DNA of 13,384 nt from an uncultured Clostridium sp. (GCA_900555045.1 USJW01000130.1:1-13384); one strand, 5' to 3'. Shown: positions 5,311-13,148, numbered from the stretch's first letter. The notes: generated from the letters alone by a model not told the origin. Translations and numbers: made by a program.

Positions 5311-8300
5311 TTACGCCCTCTTCTTCGGCAGCGCATCCTGCAGCTGGTCCGCCGGGATCAGCACAGCCATATCCGAATCCGGATAATACCGAAATCCGAT
5401 GCTGCTCCCCTCAAGCTTTGCCGCGGGCACATATCCAGTGCCCTTAAATACGGCGTCCGCCGCTCCAAACTGCCGGCGCACGTACCCGGCGGACACATGC
5501 AGCTCCCCGTCAAGTCTCACCACCGGAGCCTCATCCACCGTGCGGTCGCAGTAGTCCTCCACGATCCGGCAGCTTCCCGGCTTCATCACGCTCTTGTGGA
5601 CCGTGATCTCCCCCTTCAGCCAGTGGTCAAAGAAGGTGAGGATTCCCTGGATCACCTCCGGCTTTAAGCCGTAGTTTCCGTTGGTGTTGCCGAACAGATA
5701 GCAGTCTGCCCCCACGCGGTTGTACGCCTCAAAGGTCCGGTAGGACTGGCGGTCCGGGATGTCCACGCGCATCATCCCCAGGCCGGTGTAGAGCGCCGCA
5801 GGCGGGCAGTCCGGCTTGATGTAATTTATGGGGCTGGCCTTGCGCGCCAGCTCCAGCATGCGGTCCAGCTCCGCATCCGTGCCCTCGCGGCCCTCTGCCT
5901 CGTAGTCCCGGAGCACCTTTAATCCCTTGCCCGGGCCCATGAACCCGATGACTCCGGCGGCCGGCGCGTTGGGGCCGTCCGTGTTGTTGAACTTTCTCTT
6001 CCTGACCTCGTCGCTGGCGTACCGGTACTCATCCAATAAATCCGCGCCCAGGTTCAGCAGGTCGGACCATCCGTAGCCCACGTCGATGGCCTGGAGTCTG
6101 CTGGACACGCCCTCGTTCCCGCCGACGGTGCCCTCCCACTCCGGGTTGCCGCCCGTGACGCCGAGGAGCAGCGCCGCGTTGCCGCCCAGGGACTGTCCGC
6201 TGCATCCCAGCCGGTCCGGATTGATCCGCAGCATCTCAGCGCCCGCCCGGACGTACCGGGTGCATCCCTTGATGTCGTAGAGATAGTCCGGGAAGCAGTT
6301 GGGCGGGTAATTGCGCATGTCGATGCTGATCACCGCGTAGCCGTGCTTCAAAAACTCCTTCTGCTGCGGCTCCAGATGGGAGGTGGTCTTGCTGTAGCCG
6401 TGGATGTAGAGAATCGCCGGGCAGATTATGGCCTCGCCGTCCTCCGTCTCGGAATCCATCCGGAACTCCTCCAGGTATAGGGACTTCACGTCCGGCAGGT
6501 ACAGCTTCGTGTGGTGCGGGGATACGGGAACCCGGTCCACAAACAGGCGCCGCTTGTACGGCAGCGGAGTCACCTGCTTCTCACCGCCCCGGTAGTCCTG
6601 AAGGATTCCGTCCCGGTCCGGGGCTCCCTCCATCCGGAAGCTGAACCCGGCCTCAAAGTATGCCACGCCGCCGCGCAGCTCATAGCGTGCCGCATGAGAG
6701 TCCGCCGCGTACCGCCTCCAGGTGCCGTTGTAGTACAGGTAAACGTTCTTGTCAAAGAAATACAGGGTGCCCGGCCCCTCGTAGTCCCCGAAGGCCACTG
6801 TGCCGTTGTAGACGTTCTCCTCATGCTCCACGAACGGAATTTTCACAAACGAGGCATGGTCCGCCCCCTGCCAGAGATGGATCGTGGGCAGGTTCTCCTC
6901 GTCGTACATGGGGTGCTGGAACGCCCCCTTGTTGGCGCAGGTCACGGTGATGCGCAGGCGGCTTCCGGGCGCGAAGGTGTAGGCCACCGGCTCGATGGCA
7001 AACGCAAGGTGCACCGGCTTTTCCATCCCCTCCTCAAGGCAGCGCTCCATGTCCGCCCGCATGCAGGGATGATAGGTGGCCCCGGACTCATCCCAGGACG
7101 CCTTCGGCTCACTGGTCCGGTGGGAGGCGCGCTGGCAGCCCATGGACACGTAGCGGGACTCCCCGCTCTCTAAAACCTCCTCCAGGTAGACCACGAAATC
7201 CGCGTCGTTCTGGCTGCAGGTCACCCACAGGTCCACCGAGGTGCAGCCCGCGATCTCATTGCAGTACCTCTCAAACAGCGGCAGGCTGGTGAAGGTCAGG
7301 CCCTTGTTGTCCACCCCCTGGGTCATGTCGCCGTCCCAGCTAAGGTGCATCCGGTCGAAGGTCGCCCCCTCGCCGTTGTCGAACACCTGGATGGAGGTGT
7401 CCACCCGGTAGTCCGCGCACTCCCCGCGCTCCGGCTTCACCTGGGACAAGGTCCCGTCGTTGACGGACGCGCAGGTCCCCGACTTCTCGGGGGACAGATA
7501 AAACGTGGCGGGCCGCACATTCTCTAACGGCCAGGTGTCGCTGCAGCGCCAGTATTTTTTGTCCCCCGCGTGCAGGTTGTAGTAGATGAAGGGCGGGCGC
7601 TGGTCAAAGCCGTTGTCCACTCCCTTTAACAGATTGTCAAACCACTTTAAGTGCTCCGCGCAGAAGTCGAACATGCCCTCCGGCAGATCCGGGTTGCCCG
7701 ACCGGCTCTGGCGGTGGTCCCAGGGCCCCAGCACGATGCTGCCGCCCCACTCCTTGGCGGCCATCAGCTGCCCGAAGGTGCCGGACTCCAACAGCCCCGC
7801 AAACTGGTGGACCCGGATATCGGTCTTCTTAAACACGTCCATGTCGCTCACCGGCGGGATGGTTAAGTTGGTCTTCTCCCCGTCAAAGTTGGGGTTCCCG
7901 TCGTCGCGGCACATGTTGTCAAGGAGCAGCCACTCCATAAAGTTGCGGTTTTTCCCGTACTGGTCCTTCTCGTAGGCCTCATAGGCCATGGAGCCGTCCG
8001 GGTCACCGTCCACCGGCACCACCTTTTTGAGGAACTCCTCCTTGGACTTCTTCCCGCTCTGCTCCCCGCTTCCGGACAGCGTTTTCACCTTCCGCTTGGG
8101 GATGGCGGACACCCCGTTGGGGTAGTCCTGGTAGTAGAAATCCGGGTTCGACACCACCGGGGTGATGCCCTTTAGCGCCGGGCTGGGCGCAGGTCTTGTC
8201 ACCGCCGACACGAACTGGATCAGGCCCCGGTTGGAGCCGCCGTAGGTGGCCACCTGGCCGTCGCTCCAGGGCTGGGCGGCAACCCAGTCGAACAGCGTGT

Positions 8301-8646
8301 TCACGTCCTTGCGGTTCTCCATGCTGGAGAAGCTGTCGTTGGTCCCGAAGGAGGCGCCGCAGCCCCGCATCTCGGCGATCACGCCCACGTAGCCGTACGG
8401 CACGCAGTGGTCCATGATGTTGACCCCGTTGACCGTGTTTGCTTCGCCGAAGCGCCCGCCCCGGGAGATCAGCATGATCGCGGGGAATTTCCCCTCGGCC
8501 GCCTTCCCGTCTTCACCCGCCGGGCGCACAATGTCCACGGCCAGAAGCGTGCCGTCAGAGCCGGGTACATACTGTGATTCCTTCACCCAGCCGCTGTATT
8601 TTTTCTCGCCAAACCCTTCATATTTTCCAGGCAGTGAGTTGCGCAT
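5311..8646 (-). CDS. Two-domain hydrolase: CocE/NonD (S15)-type plus second alpha/beta hydrolase (1111 aa)
   Basis: The N-terminal part (about 20-350) is an alpha/beta hydrolase of the CocE/NonD/X-Pro dipeptidyl peptidase class, which cleaves esters or acyl-amides. YGGSNRGLIQ (135-144) matches the G-x-S-x-x-G-x-x-Q nucleophile motif (Ser138) and GPWDH (307-311) supplies His311. The usual triad Asp appears to be Glu287 (AGLLES). Residues about 375-605 are the beta-rich PepX_C-like domain (AYTFAPGSRLRITVT, 555-569). A linker with aromatic repeats follows. Residues about 735-1010 form a second alpha/beta hydrolase with LYIHGY (746-751) and SGQSLGGNAALLLG (816-829; Ser819). Its Asp and His positions read GLGMMRVDIP and GNTNGNYG, so the triad looks incomplete. 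The last 70 residues resemble a copper-amine-oxidase-N/stalk-type module. There is no signal peptide, so it is probably cytoplasmic. The ATG at 8646 has only a weak GGAG site, and the gene is last in the operon. It is about twice the length of ordinary CocE proteins. Confidence 0.9.
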   Translation of the reverse strand: MRNSLPGKYEGFGEKKYSGWVKESQYVPGSDGTLLAVDIVRPAGEDGKAAEGKFPAIMLISRGGRFGEANTVNGVNIMDHCVPYGYVGVIAEMRGCGASFGTNDSFSSMENRKDVNTLFDWVAAQPWSDGQVATYGGSNRGLIQFVSAVTRPAPSPALKGITPVVSNPDFYYQDYPNGVSAIPKRKVKTLSGSGEQSGKKSKEEFLKKVVPVDGDPDGSMAYEAYEKDQYGKNRNFMEWLLLDNMCRDDGNPNFDGEKTNLTIPPVSDMDVFKKTDIRVHQFAGLLESGTFGQLMAAKEWGGSIVLGPWDHRQSRSGNPDLPEGMFDFCAEHLKWFDNLLKGVDNGFDQRPPFIYYNLHAGDKKYWRCSDTWPLENVRPATFYLSPEKSGTCASVNDGTLSQVKPERGECADYRVDTSIQVFDNGEGATFDRMHLSWDGDMTQGVDNKGLTFTSLPLFERYCNEIAGCTSVDLWVTCSQNDADFVVYLEEVLESGESRYVSMGCQRASHRTSEPKASWDESGATYHPCMRADMERCLEEGMEKPVHLAFAIEPVAYTFAPGSRLRITVTCANKGAFQHPMYDEENLPTIHLWQGADHASFVKIPFVEHEENVYNGTVAFGDYEGPGTLYFFDKNVYLYYNGTWRRYAADSHAARYELRGGVAYFEAGFSFRMEGAPDRDGILQDYRGGEKQVTPLPYKRRLFVDRVPVSPHHTKLYLPDVKSLYLEEFRMDSETEDGEAIICPAILYIHGYSKTTSHLEPQQKEFLKHGYAVISIDMRNYPPNCFPDYLYDIKGCTRYVRAGAEMLRINPDRLGCSGQSLGGNAALLLGVTGGNPEWEGTVGGNEGVSSRLQAIDVGYGWSDLLNLGADLLDEYRYASDEVRKRKFNNTDGPNAPAAGVIGFMGPGKGLKVLRDYEAEGREGTDAELDRMLELARKASPINYIKPDCPPAALYTGLGMMRVDIPDRQSYRTFEAYNRVGADCYLFGNTNGNYGLKPEVIQGILTFFDHWLKGEITVHKSVMKPGSCRIVEDYCDRTVDEAPVVRLDGELHVSAGYVRRQFGAADAVFKGTGYVPAAKLEGSSIGFRYYPDSDMAVLIPADQLQDALPKKRA

Positions 8647-8669
8647 AATTCTTCACTCTCCAATCTCTT

Positions 8670-8693
8670 GCCGCGCGCAAATGCGTCCGCGGC
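8670..8693 (-). other. Strong intercistronic hairpin at the MBL stop codon
   Basis: GCCGCG (8693-8688) pairs with CGCGGC (8675-8670), and inside it CGCA pairs with TGCG around a two-base loop, with only a 2-base bulge. It starts on the last base of the MBL stop codon and lies in the 46-bp gap before the 1111-aa gene. No T run follows, so read-through is expected. It may protect the upstream message or set relative expression. Confidence 0.6.
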
Positions 8694-9532
8694 TATTTCG
8701 CATAAATCTCAGGATAAAACGCCTTGACCGCCTCCGCGCGGGAGTGCATGAGATCGCCCCAGCAGGCGGGCTCCACATAGTTTGTGTAGTCCTGCCGGTC
8801 CGGCGAGATCTGCGGCCAGAGGTTGATCTGGTTGAAATGGCTGGGCAGTGTGATGTCCACCGGAATCCCCGCCAAATCCTCGCAGTCCCTTATAAACCGG
8901 TGCGCGTGCTCCTCATTGAGGCCGTTCTTCTCAAGGTTCTGGGGCTTCATCTGGTTGACGCCCACGCCGCCGTGCATGGCCATCCGGTACGTCTGTCCGG
9001 TCACGTCGTCGGTGTCCGTAAAGAAGAAGGAGGTCGCCCCGGGCGTGTGCCCGGGTGTCAGGCGCGTGTGGATCGCAAACCGTCCCAAAACCACCGGCTC
9101 CTCCGCCCGGTAGAAGTGGTTCACCTCGTAGGGGAGGGTCCGAAACGGGATCGTGTCCGCCGCGTGGAGCCGGTGCATGGCCTCGTCCTCCTCGCTGAGC
9201 CAGATCTCGGCCCCGCTGATCTCGTGCAGCAGCCTGGCGCCGTTCACATGGTCCCCGTGGTAGTGGCTGAGCAGGATCATCTTAATATCCCTGGGATCGA
9301 ACCCCATCCGGTGGATGGAGTCCACCAGCAGGTACACGCTCTGCTCCATGCCCGTGTCGATCAGAATATGGCCCTGGCCGGAGTCCAGAAGGTACGCGCA
9401 CACGTCGTCGTTTCCGCCCACCGAGTACACGTGGGGGCCCATGCGGAAGGGCTCAATATAGTGGAGCCATGGGCGCTCGATGTCCTTTAAGCCGCCCCTG
9501 CTCGGCACATATCCAAATTTCTTTTCACTCAT
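8693..9532 (-). CDS. Metallo-beta-lactamase-fold hydrolase, B3-like motifs (279 aa)
   Basis: This is a zinc-dependent hydrolase fold. HYHGDH (90-95) is the H-x-H-x-D-H motif, TPGHTPG (159-165) gives His162, and LPSH (229-232) gives a late His232. That arrangement recalls subclass B3 enzymes and their lactonase/esterase-like relatives. ILIDTGM (56-62) is the usual strand before the metal site. There is no obvious bridging Asp in the usual fourth position; the region reads MAMHGGVG (184-191). No signal peptide is present, unlike secreted beta-lactamases, so a metabolic role in the cytoplasm fits better than antibiotic resistance. The ATG at 9532 follows GAGGAG and starts 12 bp after the esterase gene. 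The substrate is probably an ester, lactone or amide released or carried by the neighbouring enzymes (inference). Confidence 0.88.
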   Translation of the reverse strand: MSEKKFGYVPSRGGLKDIERPWLHYIEPFRMGPHVYSVGGNDDVCAYLLDSGQGHILIDTGMEQSVYLLVDSIHRMGFDPRDIKMILLSHYHGDHVNGARLLHEISGAEIWLSEEDEAMHRLHAADTIPFRTLPYEVNHFYRAEEPVVLGRFAIHTRLTPGHTPGATSFFFTDTDDVTGQTYRMAMHGGVGVNQMKPQNLEKNGLNEEHAHRFIRDCEDLAGIPVDITLPSHFNQINLWPQISPDRQDYTNYVEPACWGDLMHSRAEAVKAFYPEIYAK

Positions 9533-9544
9533 GCTTTACTCCTC

Positions 9545-10348
9545 TCAATCTAACGGCAGCCAATTGTACATGGCGTTTCTCAGCTCTCCGTCCCAGTAGA
9601 TAAAGTCGTGCTTCCCGATCCCGTAGGAGGTGGTCACGTCGAAGCCCAGCTCCACCGCCAGGCGCTCCAGCTTGTGGCAGGCCTCCATCACCGGCTGGTC
9701 CTGGTCGCCCACGCAGGCGTAGATTCGCGGGATGGGATACCCCTTCTCCTTTGCCTGGCGCATCAGCCAGAAAATGTCGTTCGGCCCGCCCATCACCTTG
9801 TCCAAGTCCCCGAAGATGGCCTCCACGGGGCGGATATCCAGTTTTTTCTTGTAGTGCTCCAGCCGCGGCTCCATGTCCACGCCGCCGGAGAAGCTGATCA
9901 CGTGGGAGAAGCGCTCCGGGTAGGTGAACGCCCACTTCATGGCCCCGTAGCCGCCCATGGACGCGCCGCCCACGAAATTGTCCTCCCTGCGGTCGGACAG
10001 CGGAAACATGGTCTGCAGCGCGGGCATCAGCTCCTTCTCCATGAAGGTCAGGTTCTTCTCGCCCACCGCCCAGTCGGAGTAGTGGCCCACGCCGCCGTCC
10101 GGGCACACGATGGCCACGTTCTTCTCCTCCGCGTACATCTCCGCCTTGGTGAAGCGCAGCCAGGCCGTGTCGTTCCTGCCGTAGCCGTGGAGCAGCACCA
10201 GCGTCTTGTAGCGGCGGTTCCTGTCAAATTTTTCCTCGTCCGTCATGGACAGGGACTGCTTCTTGCAGAAGGACGGGAGGAACAGGGAAACGCTCACCTC
10301 GCGCCCCAGTGTTTTCGAATATATTTTGCAGCTCTCGATCAATGCCAT
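9545..10348 (-). CDS. Esterase-D/FrmB-like alpha/beta hydrolase (267 aa)
   Basis: It matches the PF00756-type esterase family (S-formylglutathione hydrolase, tributyrin esterase, feruloyl esterases). LVLLHGYGRNDTAW (50-63) holds the oxyanion strand, and GGASMGGYGAM (127-137) is the nucleophile elbow with Ser130. GDQDQ (214-218) supplies the Asp and GKHDFIYWD (245-253) supplies His247, so the triad is intact. There is no signal peptide, so it acts inside the cell on an imported substrate. The chosen start is ATG 10348-10346, 8 bases after AAGGAG. A TTG two codons upstream is too close to that site. The ribosome-site block (plus-strand TCAATTCTCCTT, 10351-10362) is identical to the one before the MFS gene. 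It lies 16 bp after the permease gene. Confidence 0.9.
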   Translation of the reverse strand: MALIESCKIYSKTLGREVSVSLFLPSFCKKQSLSMTDEEKFDRNRRYKTLVLLHGYGRNDTAWLRFTKAEMYAEEKNVAIVCPDGGVGHYSDWAVGEKNLTFMEKELMPALQTMFPLSDRREDNFVGGASMGGYGAMKWAFTYPERFSHVISFSGGVDMEPRLEHYKKKLDIRPVEAIFGDLDKVMGGPNDIFWLMRQAKEKGYPIPRIYACVGDQDQPVMEACHKLERLAVELGFDVTTSYGIGKHDFIYWDGELRNAMYNWLPLD

Positions 10349-10364
10349 AGTCAATTCTCCTTAC

Positions 10365-11660
10365 TTAGATGTGAAACAGTGAAAACAGCCCCAGCTCGGC
10401 CGCGATGATTGTGACAGCCGGTATGATGAACGCGCAGGCGATCATCTTGTTCACCAGCTCATCCTTCCCGTTCTGGTCCGGGAAGCTGGCGATGGTCAGC
10501 GCCCCGCCGGTGGAAAACGGCGAGATGGCCGTGGAAAGCCCGCCGAAGAAGATGCAGGTGTAGAGCATCACCGGGTTGAGCCCCATGTGCTCCGCCAGGT
10601 ACGGCACCAGCGGGTACATCAGCGGCATGACCGTGGAGGTGGAGCTGGAGAAAAAGCTTAAGAAAGCGGCCAACAATACGATGGCGCCGGGCACCAGAAG
10701 CTTCGGAATGTTGCGGGTGAGAATCACCGAGATCGCCTCGATCAGCCCCGCCTCCACCGACACCTTGATGAGCATGTAGACGCCCGCGATCATGATGATG
10801 GTGTGGATGGGGATGGTCTTCACCACCTCCCGCTCCGGCGCCAGCTTTAGCACCGAGCAGAGAAACGCGGCCGTGACCATCACCACCTGGGGCTGGCAGA
10901 TTCCCGCCAGCATCCCCCAGAAGGGGGAGGAAAGCCAGGTGTGCATGATCCCGGGAACCACCATCACCACAAAGGCTACGCTGATGATGAGCATGGTCTT
11001 TTTCTGCACCGGCGTAAAGTCCGGCGCCTGCTCCGTGTGCACGTTTTTCGCCCGGTAGGCCCGGCAGAACAGGTAAAACAGAAGGATCACCAGCACGCAC
11101 ATGATGGAGCTGTTGGCCCACACCAGCTGGCCGATCTTCGCGGCCGCCTGGGCGCTCTCCCCGTTCTCTGCGATCAGGTTCCGGCCGATCACGCCACCGT
11201 ACCCGTTGTAGGGATTGTTGGAGCCGATCAGGTTTCCGAAGGCGATGCAGATGCCAATCAACATCGGGTTAATCCCCGCGGAAATCCCCATGGAGAACGC
11301 GAAGGGGCCGATGAGCGCCGGTGTGGAAGCGCCGGCTCCCAGCCCTCCGACCACCGCGCAGACCGCCGTCACCGCCCACGGGATCAGCGCCGCGCGCCCG
11401 CCCATGAGGCTCAAAAGCTTCTTGCTGAGCACCTCCATGGTCCCGTTTAAGGTGGCGTAGTTGAAGAGCAGCGCGATGGCGATCAGGTAGAAGGTGATAT
11501 TGGTGGGCCACAGGTTGATCACATCCCCCACCTTTTTCCCCAGCATGAAATAGCCGATGAAAAACGCGAAGCACATGGCGATCACGCCGGTGTTCAGCTT
11601 CCATTTCCATCCAATTCCCACAGAAATCACAATTGCAGCCAGACAGATGGCCAACCCCAT
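10365..11660 (-). CDS. SLC13/MatC-like carboxylate permease (431 aa)
   Basis: A polytopic membrane protein with about 11-12 hydrophobic segments and the internal duplication look of the ion-transporter superfamily. The N-terminal part (NTGVIAMCFAFFIGYFMLG, then FYLIAIALLFNYATLNGTME) follows the MatC-N pattern of dicarboxylate/malonate carriers. SNNPYNGYGG in the first half and FFSSSTSTVMPLMYPL in the second are the paired re-entrant substrate/cation loops. FFGGLSTAISPFSTGGAL near the end is also typical. These carriers import di- or monocarboxylates with Na+ or H+. The ligand is unknown. The ATG at 11660 has an AGAGG site. It lies between the MFS gene and the esterase gene, so it may import the acid or ester substrate, or export a product of hydrolysis. 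Confidence 0.87.
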   Translation of the reverse strand: MGLAICLAAIVISVGIGWKWKLNTGVIAMCFAFFIGYFMLGKKVGDVINLWPTNITFYLIAIALLFNYATLNGTMEVLSKKLLSLMGGRAALIPWAVTAVCAVVGGLGAGASTPALIGPFAFSMGISAGINPMLIGICIAFGNLIGSNNPYNGYGGVIGRNLIAENGESAQAAAKIGQLVWANSSIMCVLVILLFYLFCRAYRAKNVHTEQAPDFTPVQKKTMLIISVAFVVMVVPGIMHTWLSSPFWGMLAGICQPQVVMVTAAFLCSVLKLAPEREVVKTIPIHTIIMIAGVYMLIKVSVEAGLIEAISVILTRNIPKLLVPGAIVLLAAFLSFFSSSTSTVMPLMYPLVPYLAEHMGLNPVMLYTCIFFGGLSTAISPFSTGGALTIASFPDQNGKDELVNKMIACAFIIPAVTIIAAELGLFSLFHI

Positions 11661-11676
11661 AATGAACCTCTTTTCT

Positions 11677-11701
11677 CCGGCCCCTCACAGTGCGCGGCCG
11701 G
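11677..11701 (-). other. Weak inverted repeat between the two transporter genes
   Basis: CCGGCC (11677-11682) and GGCCGG (11696-11701) form a 6-bp stem with a 13-base loop in the 55-bp gap. No T run follows on the minus strand. It may be an RNA-processing or stability element, or chance. Confidence 0.3.
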
Positions 11702-11715
11702 TTAACAAAACGCTT

Positions 11716-12963
11716 TTAAGCCGCCTGCCCCTCCTCGCCGTTCAGCTTGGCGATCAGTCTCTTGCGCACCATGAAGTACACGGCGATGCCTAAGAACGGG
11801 AAGATCGCGTAGACGCGGAACATATTCTCGTAGCCCACAGCCGCGCGCAGCGCGCCGGACAGGAAGCCGCCGATGATTCCGGATAAGTCCACGAACAGGT
11901 ACAGGGTGCTGATGGCGATTCCGCGCTGACTGTCGTCTGCGGATTTGATCGCCATGGCCAGGGTTGCCGGGTAAGAACAGGACTGTCCGATCTGGTCACA
12001 CAGCGCTGCCAAAATCAGGATCACGCCCCAGGAGCTGGCGCTGGAGATGAGAACCGGGGAAATTCCCAGAGCCACCAGGCAGATCACCAGGAAGTCTGGG
12101 CCCATCTTGTCGCTGGCCACACCGCCGATGAAGCGGCAGAAGACGCCGATAAAGCCCTCGATGGTCAAAAACATTGCGATGTTGGCGATCATCTTGTACT
12201 CGCCGTAGATGATGATGTAGTCCTGGATGCAGTTGTGGGTCAGTCCGATGAACAGCTGTAAGATGGAGGCAGGGATCGCCGCGAAGCAGATCAGCTGTCC
12301 GATGCTTCTCCAGCTCAGCTTTGCCTTCTCCTTTGTTGCAGTCTTGGGAGCCGCGGCCGCGCTGGTCTCATCCAGCTTCAGCATTGCCACGAACACCATG
12401 GCGATGGCGATCAGGCCGGTCGCGCACAGGAAGGAGGTGCGGGCGCCGTAGTTCTTATAGATGGACATGGATACCACGGGCGCGAAGCTGCTGATCAGCT
12501 TGGGGGCGGTCAGGTAAACGGCGTAGGCGGTTCCCAGCGCGCGCTTGTCGATGGCCATGCCCGCAACGGCCGGGAAGCTGGTTCCCACCAGTGAGAAGCT
12601 GATGCCGTGGAGGACGCGGGACAGGATGAACATCGGGAGGCTCCCGGTCATGGCGTAGCACAGGAAGGACACACAGCGCAGTCCCAGGCAGATTAACAGC
12701 CAGTTTTTCTTCTTCATCTTGTCTAAGCCCATGCCGGAGAACGGGCGGGTGGCCGTCACGGACAGGTTGTAGATGGAAATAATCACGCCCAGGACGGTCG
12801 CACCGGCTCCCAGGGCCTCGCCGAATTTGTTGACCGGCGTCTTTACCATGTTGTTTGCAAAACTGTTGATGATCTGAATCAGAATCAGAAGCATAAAGTT
12901 GTAGTTCAGCAGTGACTTAATAATTTCTCCCATTGAAGCACTGGCATACTTTTTGTTCCCCAT
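11716..12963 (-). CDS. MFS transporter, 12 membrane segments (415 aa)
   Basis: A major facilitator superfamily carrier. The first half has TRPFSGMGLDKMKKKNWLL (motif A between segments 2 and 3) and SRVLHGISFSLVGTSFPAVAG (segment 4/5 region with R and G residues). A hydrophilic loop rich in A, T and K (about 200-222) separates the halves, and CRFIGGVASDKMGP repeats motif A in the second half. It recalls YwoG/drug-efflux-like and sugar or acid MFS proteins; direction and ligand cannot be read. The chosen start is ATG 12963-12961, 8 bases after AAGGAG. An in-frame TTG two codons earlier is too close to that site. It is the first gene after the sigma-54 promoter, with an untranslated leader of about 65-70 bases. 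Confidence 0.9.
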   Translation of the reverse strand: MGNKKYASASMGEIIKSLLNYNFMLLILIQIINSFANNMVKTPVNKFGEALGAGATVLGVIISIYNLSVTATRPFSGMGLDKMKKKNWLLICLGLRCVSFLCYAMTGSLPMFILSRVLHGISFSLVGTSFPAVAGMAIDKRALGTAYAVYLTAPKLISSFAPVVSMSIYKNYGARTSFLCATGLIAIAMVFVAMLKLDETSAAAAPKTATKEKAKLSWRSIGQLICFAAIPASILQLFIGLTHNCIQDYIIIYGEYKMIANIAMFLTIEGFIGVFCRFIGGVASDKMGPDFLVICLVALGISPVLISSASSWGVILILAALCDQIGQSCSYPATLAMAIKSADDSQRGIAISTLYLFVDLSGIIGGFLSGALRAAVGYENMFRVYAIFPFLGIAVYFMVRKRLIAKLNGEEGQAA

Positions 12964-12993
12964 TATCAATTCTCCTTTTTTGTTTTTATCTGG

Positions 12994-13017
12994 CTCTCTA
13001 TGCGCGCTTGTAGAGAG
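12994..13017 (-). promoter_or_regulatory. Stem-loop in the 5' leader of the sigma-54 operon
   Basis: A perfect 7-bp inverted repeat CTCTCTA (12994-13000) / TAGAGAG (13011-13017) encloses a 10-base GC-rich loop. It lies between the expected transcription start (near 13031) and the MFS ribosome site (12977-12972). It could be an mRNA 5' stabiliser or a repressor site. Confidence 0.45.
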
Positions 13018-13039
13018 GGCAGAGTGATACTTTTATATT

Positions 13040-13057
13040 AAGCAATGTTGGTGCCAA
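13040..13057 (-). promoter_or_regulatory. Sigma-54 (-24/-12) promoter of the five-gene operon
   Basis: The minus strand reads TTGGCACCAACATTGCTT. This fits the RpoN consensus TGGCAC-N5-TTGC, with GG and GC exactly 10 bases apart. Transcription would begin about 12 bases past the GC, near 13031. No good sigma-A pair is present; TATAAA at 13036-13031 lacks a -35 at proper spacing. Sigma-54 promoters need an ATP-dependent enhancer-binding activator, so the operon is probably silent until a signal is sensed. Confidence 0.82.
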
Positions 13058-13148
13058 GTTTTGATGCGATGGGCGGGAAAATGGGTTTTTTGCGGGAATT
13101 TGTAGAAGAAGGCGAAGATTTTAGCGTGTTTATAGAAATTTTAGAAAT

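Noticed and set aside
8414..9490. Plus-strand open frame of 358 codons
   Set aside because: It is antisense to the MBL gene and the start of the 1111-aa gene, with no recognisable domain. It is a shadow frame.
8693..9532. Reading the MBL gene as an antibiotic-resistance beta-lactamase
   Set aside because: No signal peptide, unusual metal-site residues, and position inside a transporter-hydrolase operon all argue against it.
9545..10106. Glycine/arginine-rich 193-codon frame overlapping the esterase
   Set aside because: It is in another frame of the same strand, inside a gene with an intact catalytic triad. It is a GC-driven shadow.
13031..13036. TATAAA as a sigma-A -10 box for the MFS operon
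   Set aside because: The nearest -35-like TTGGCA is only 14 bases away, and those bases fit the sigma-54 element exactly. A sigma-A promoter is not needed to explain them.
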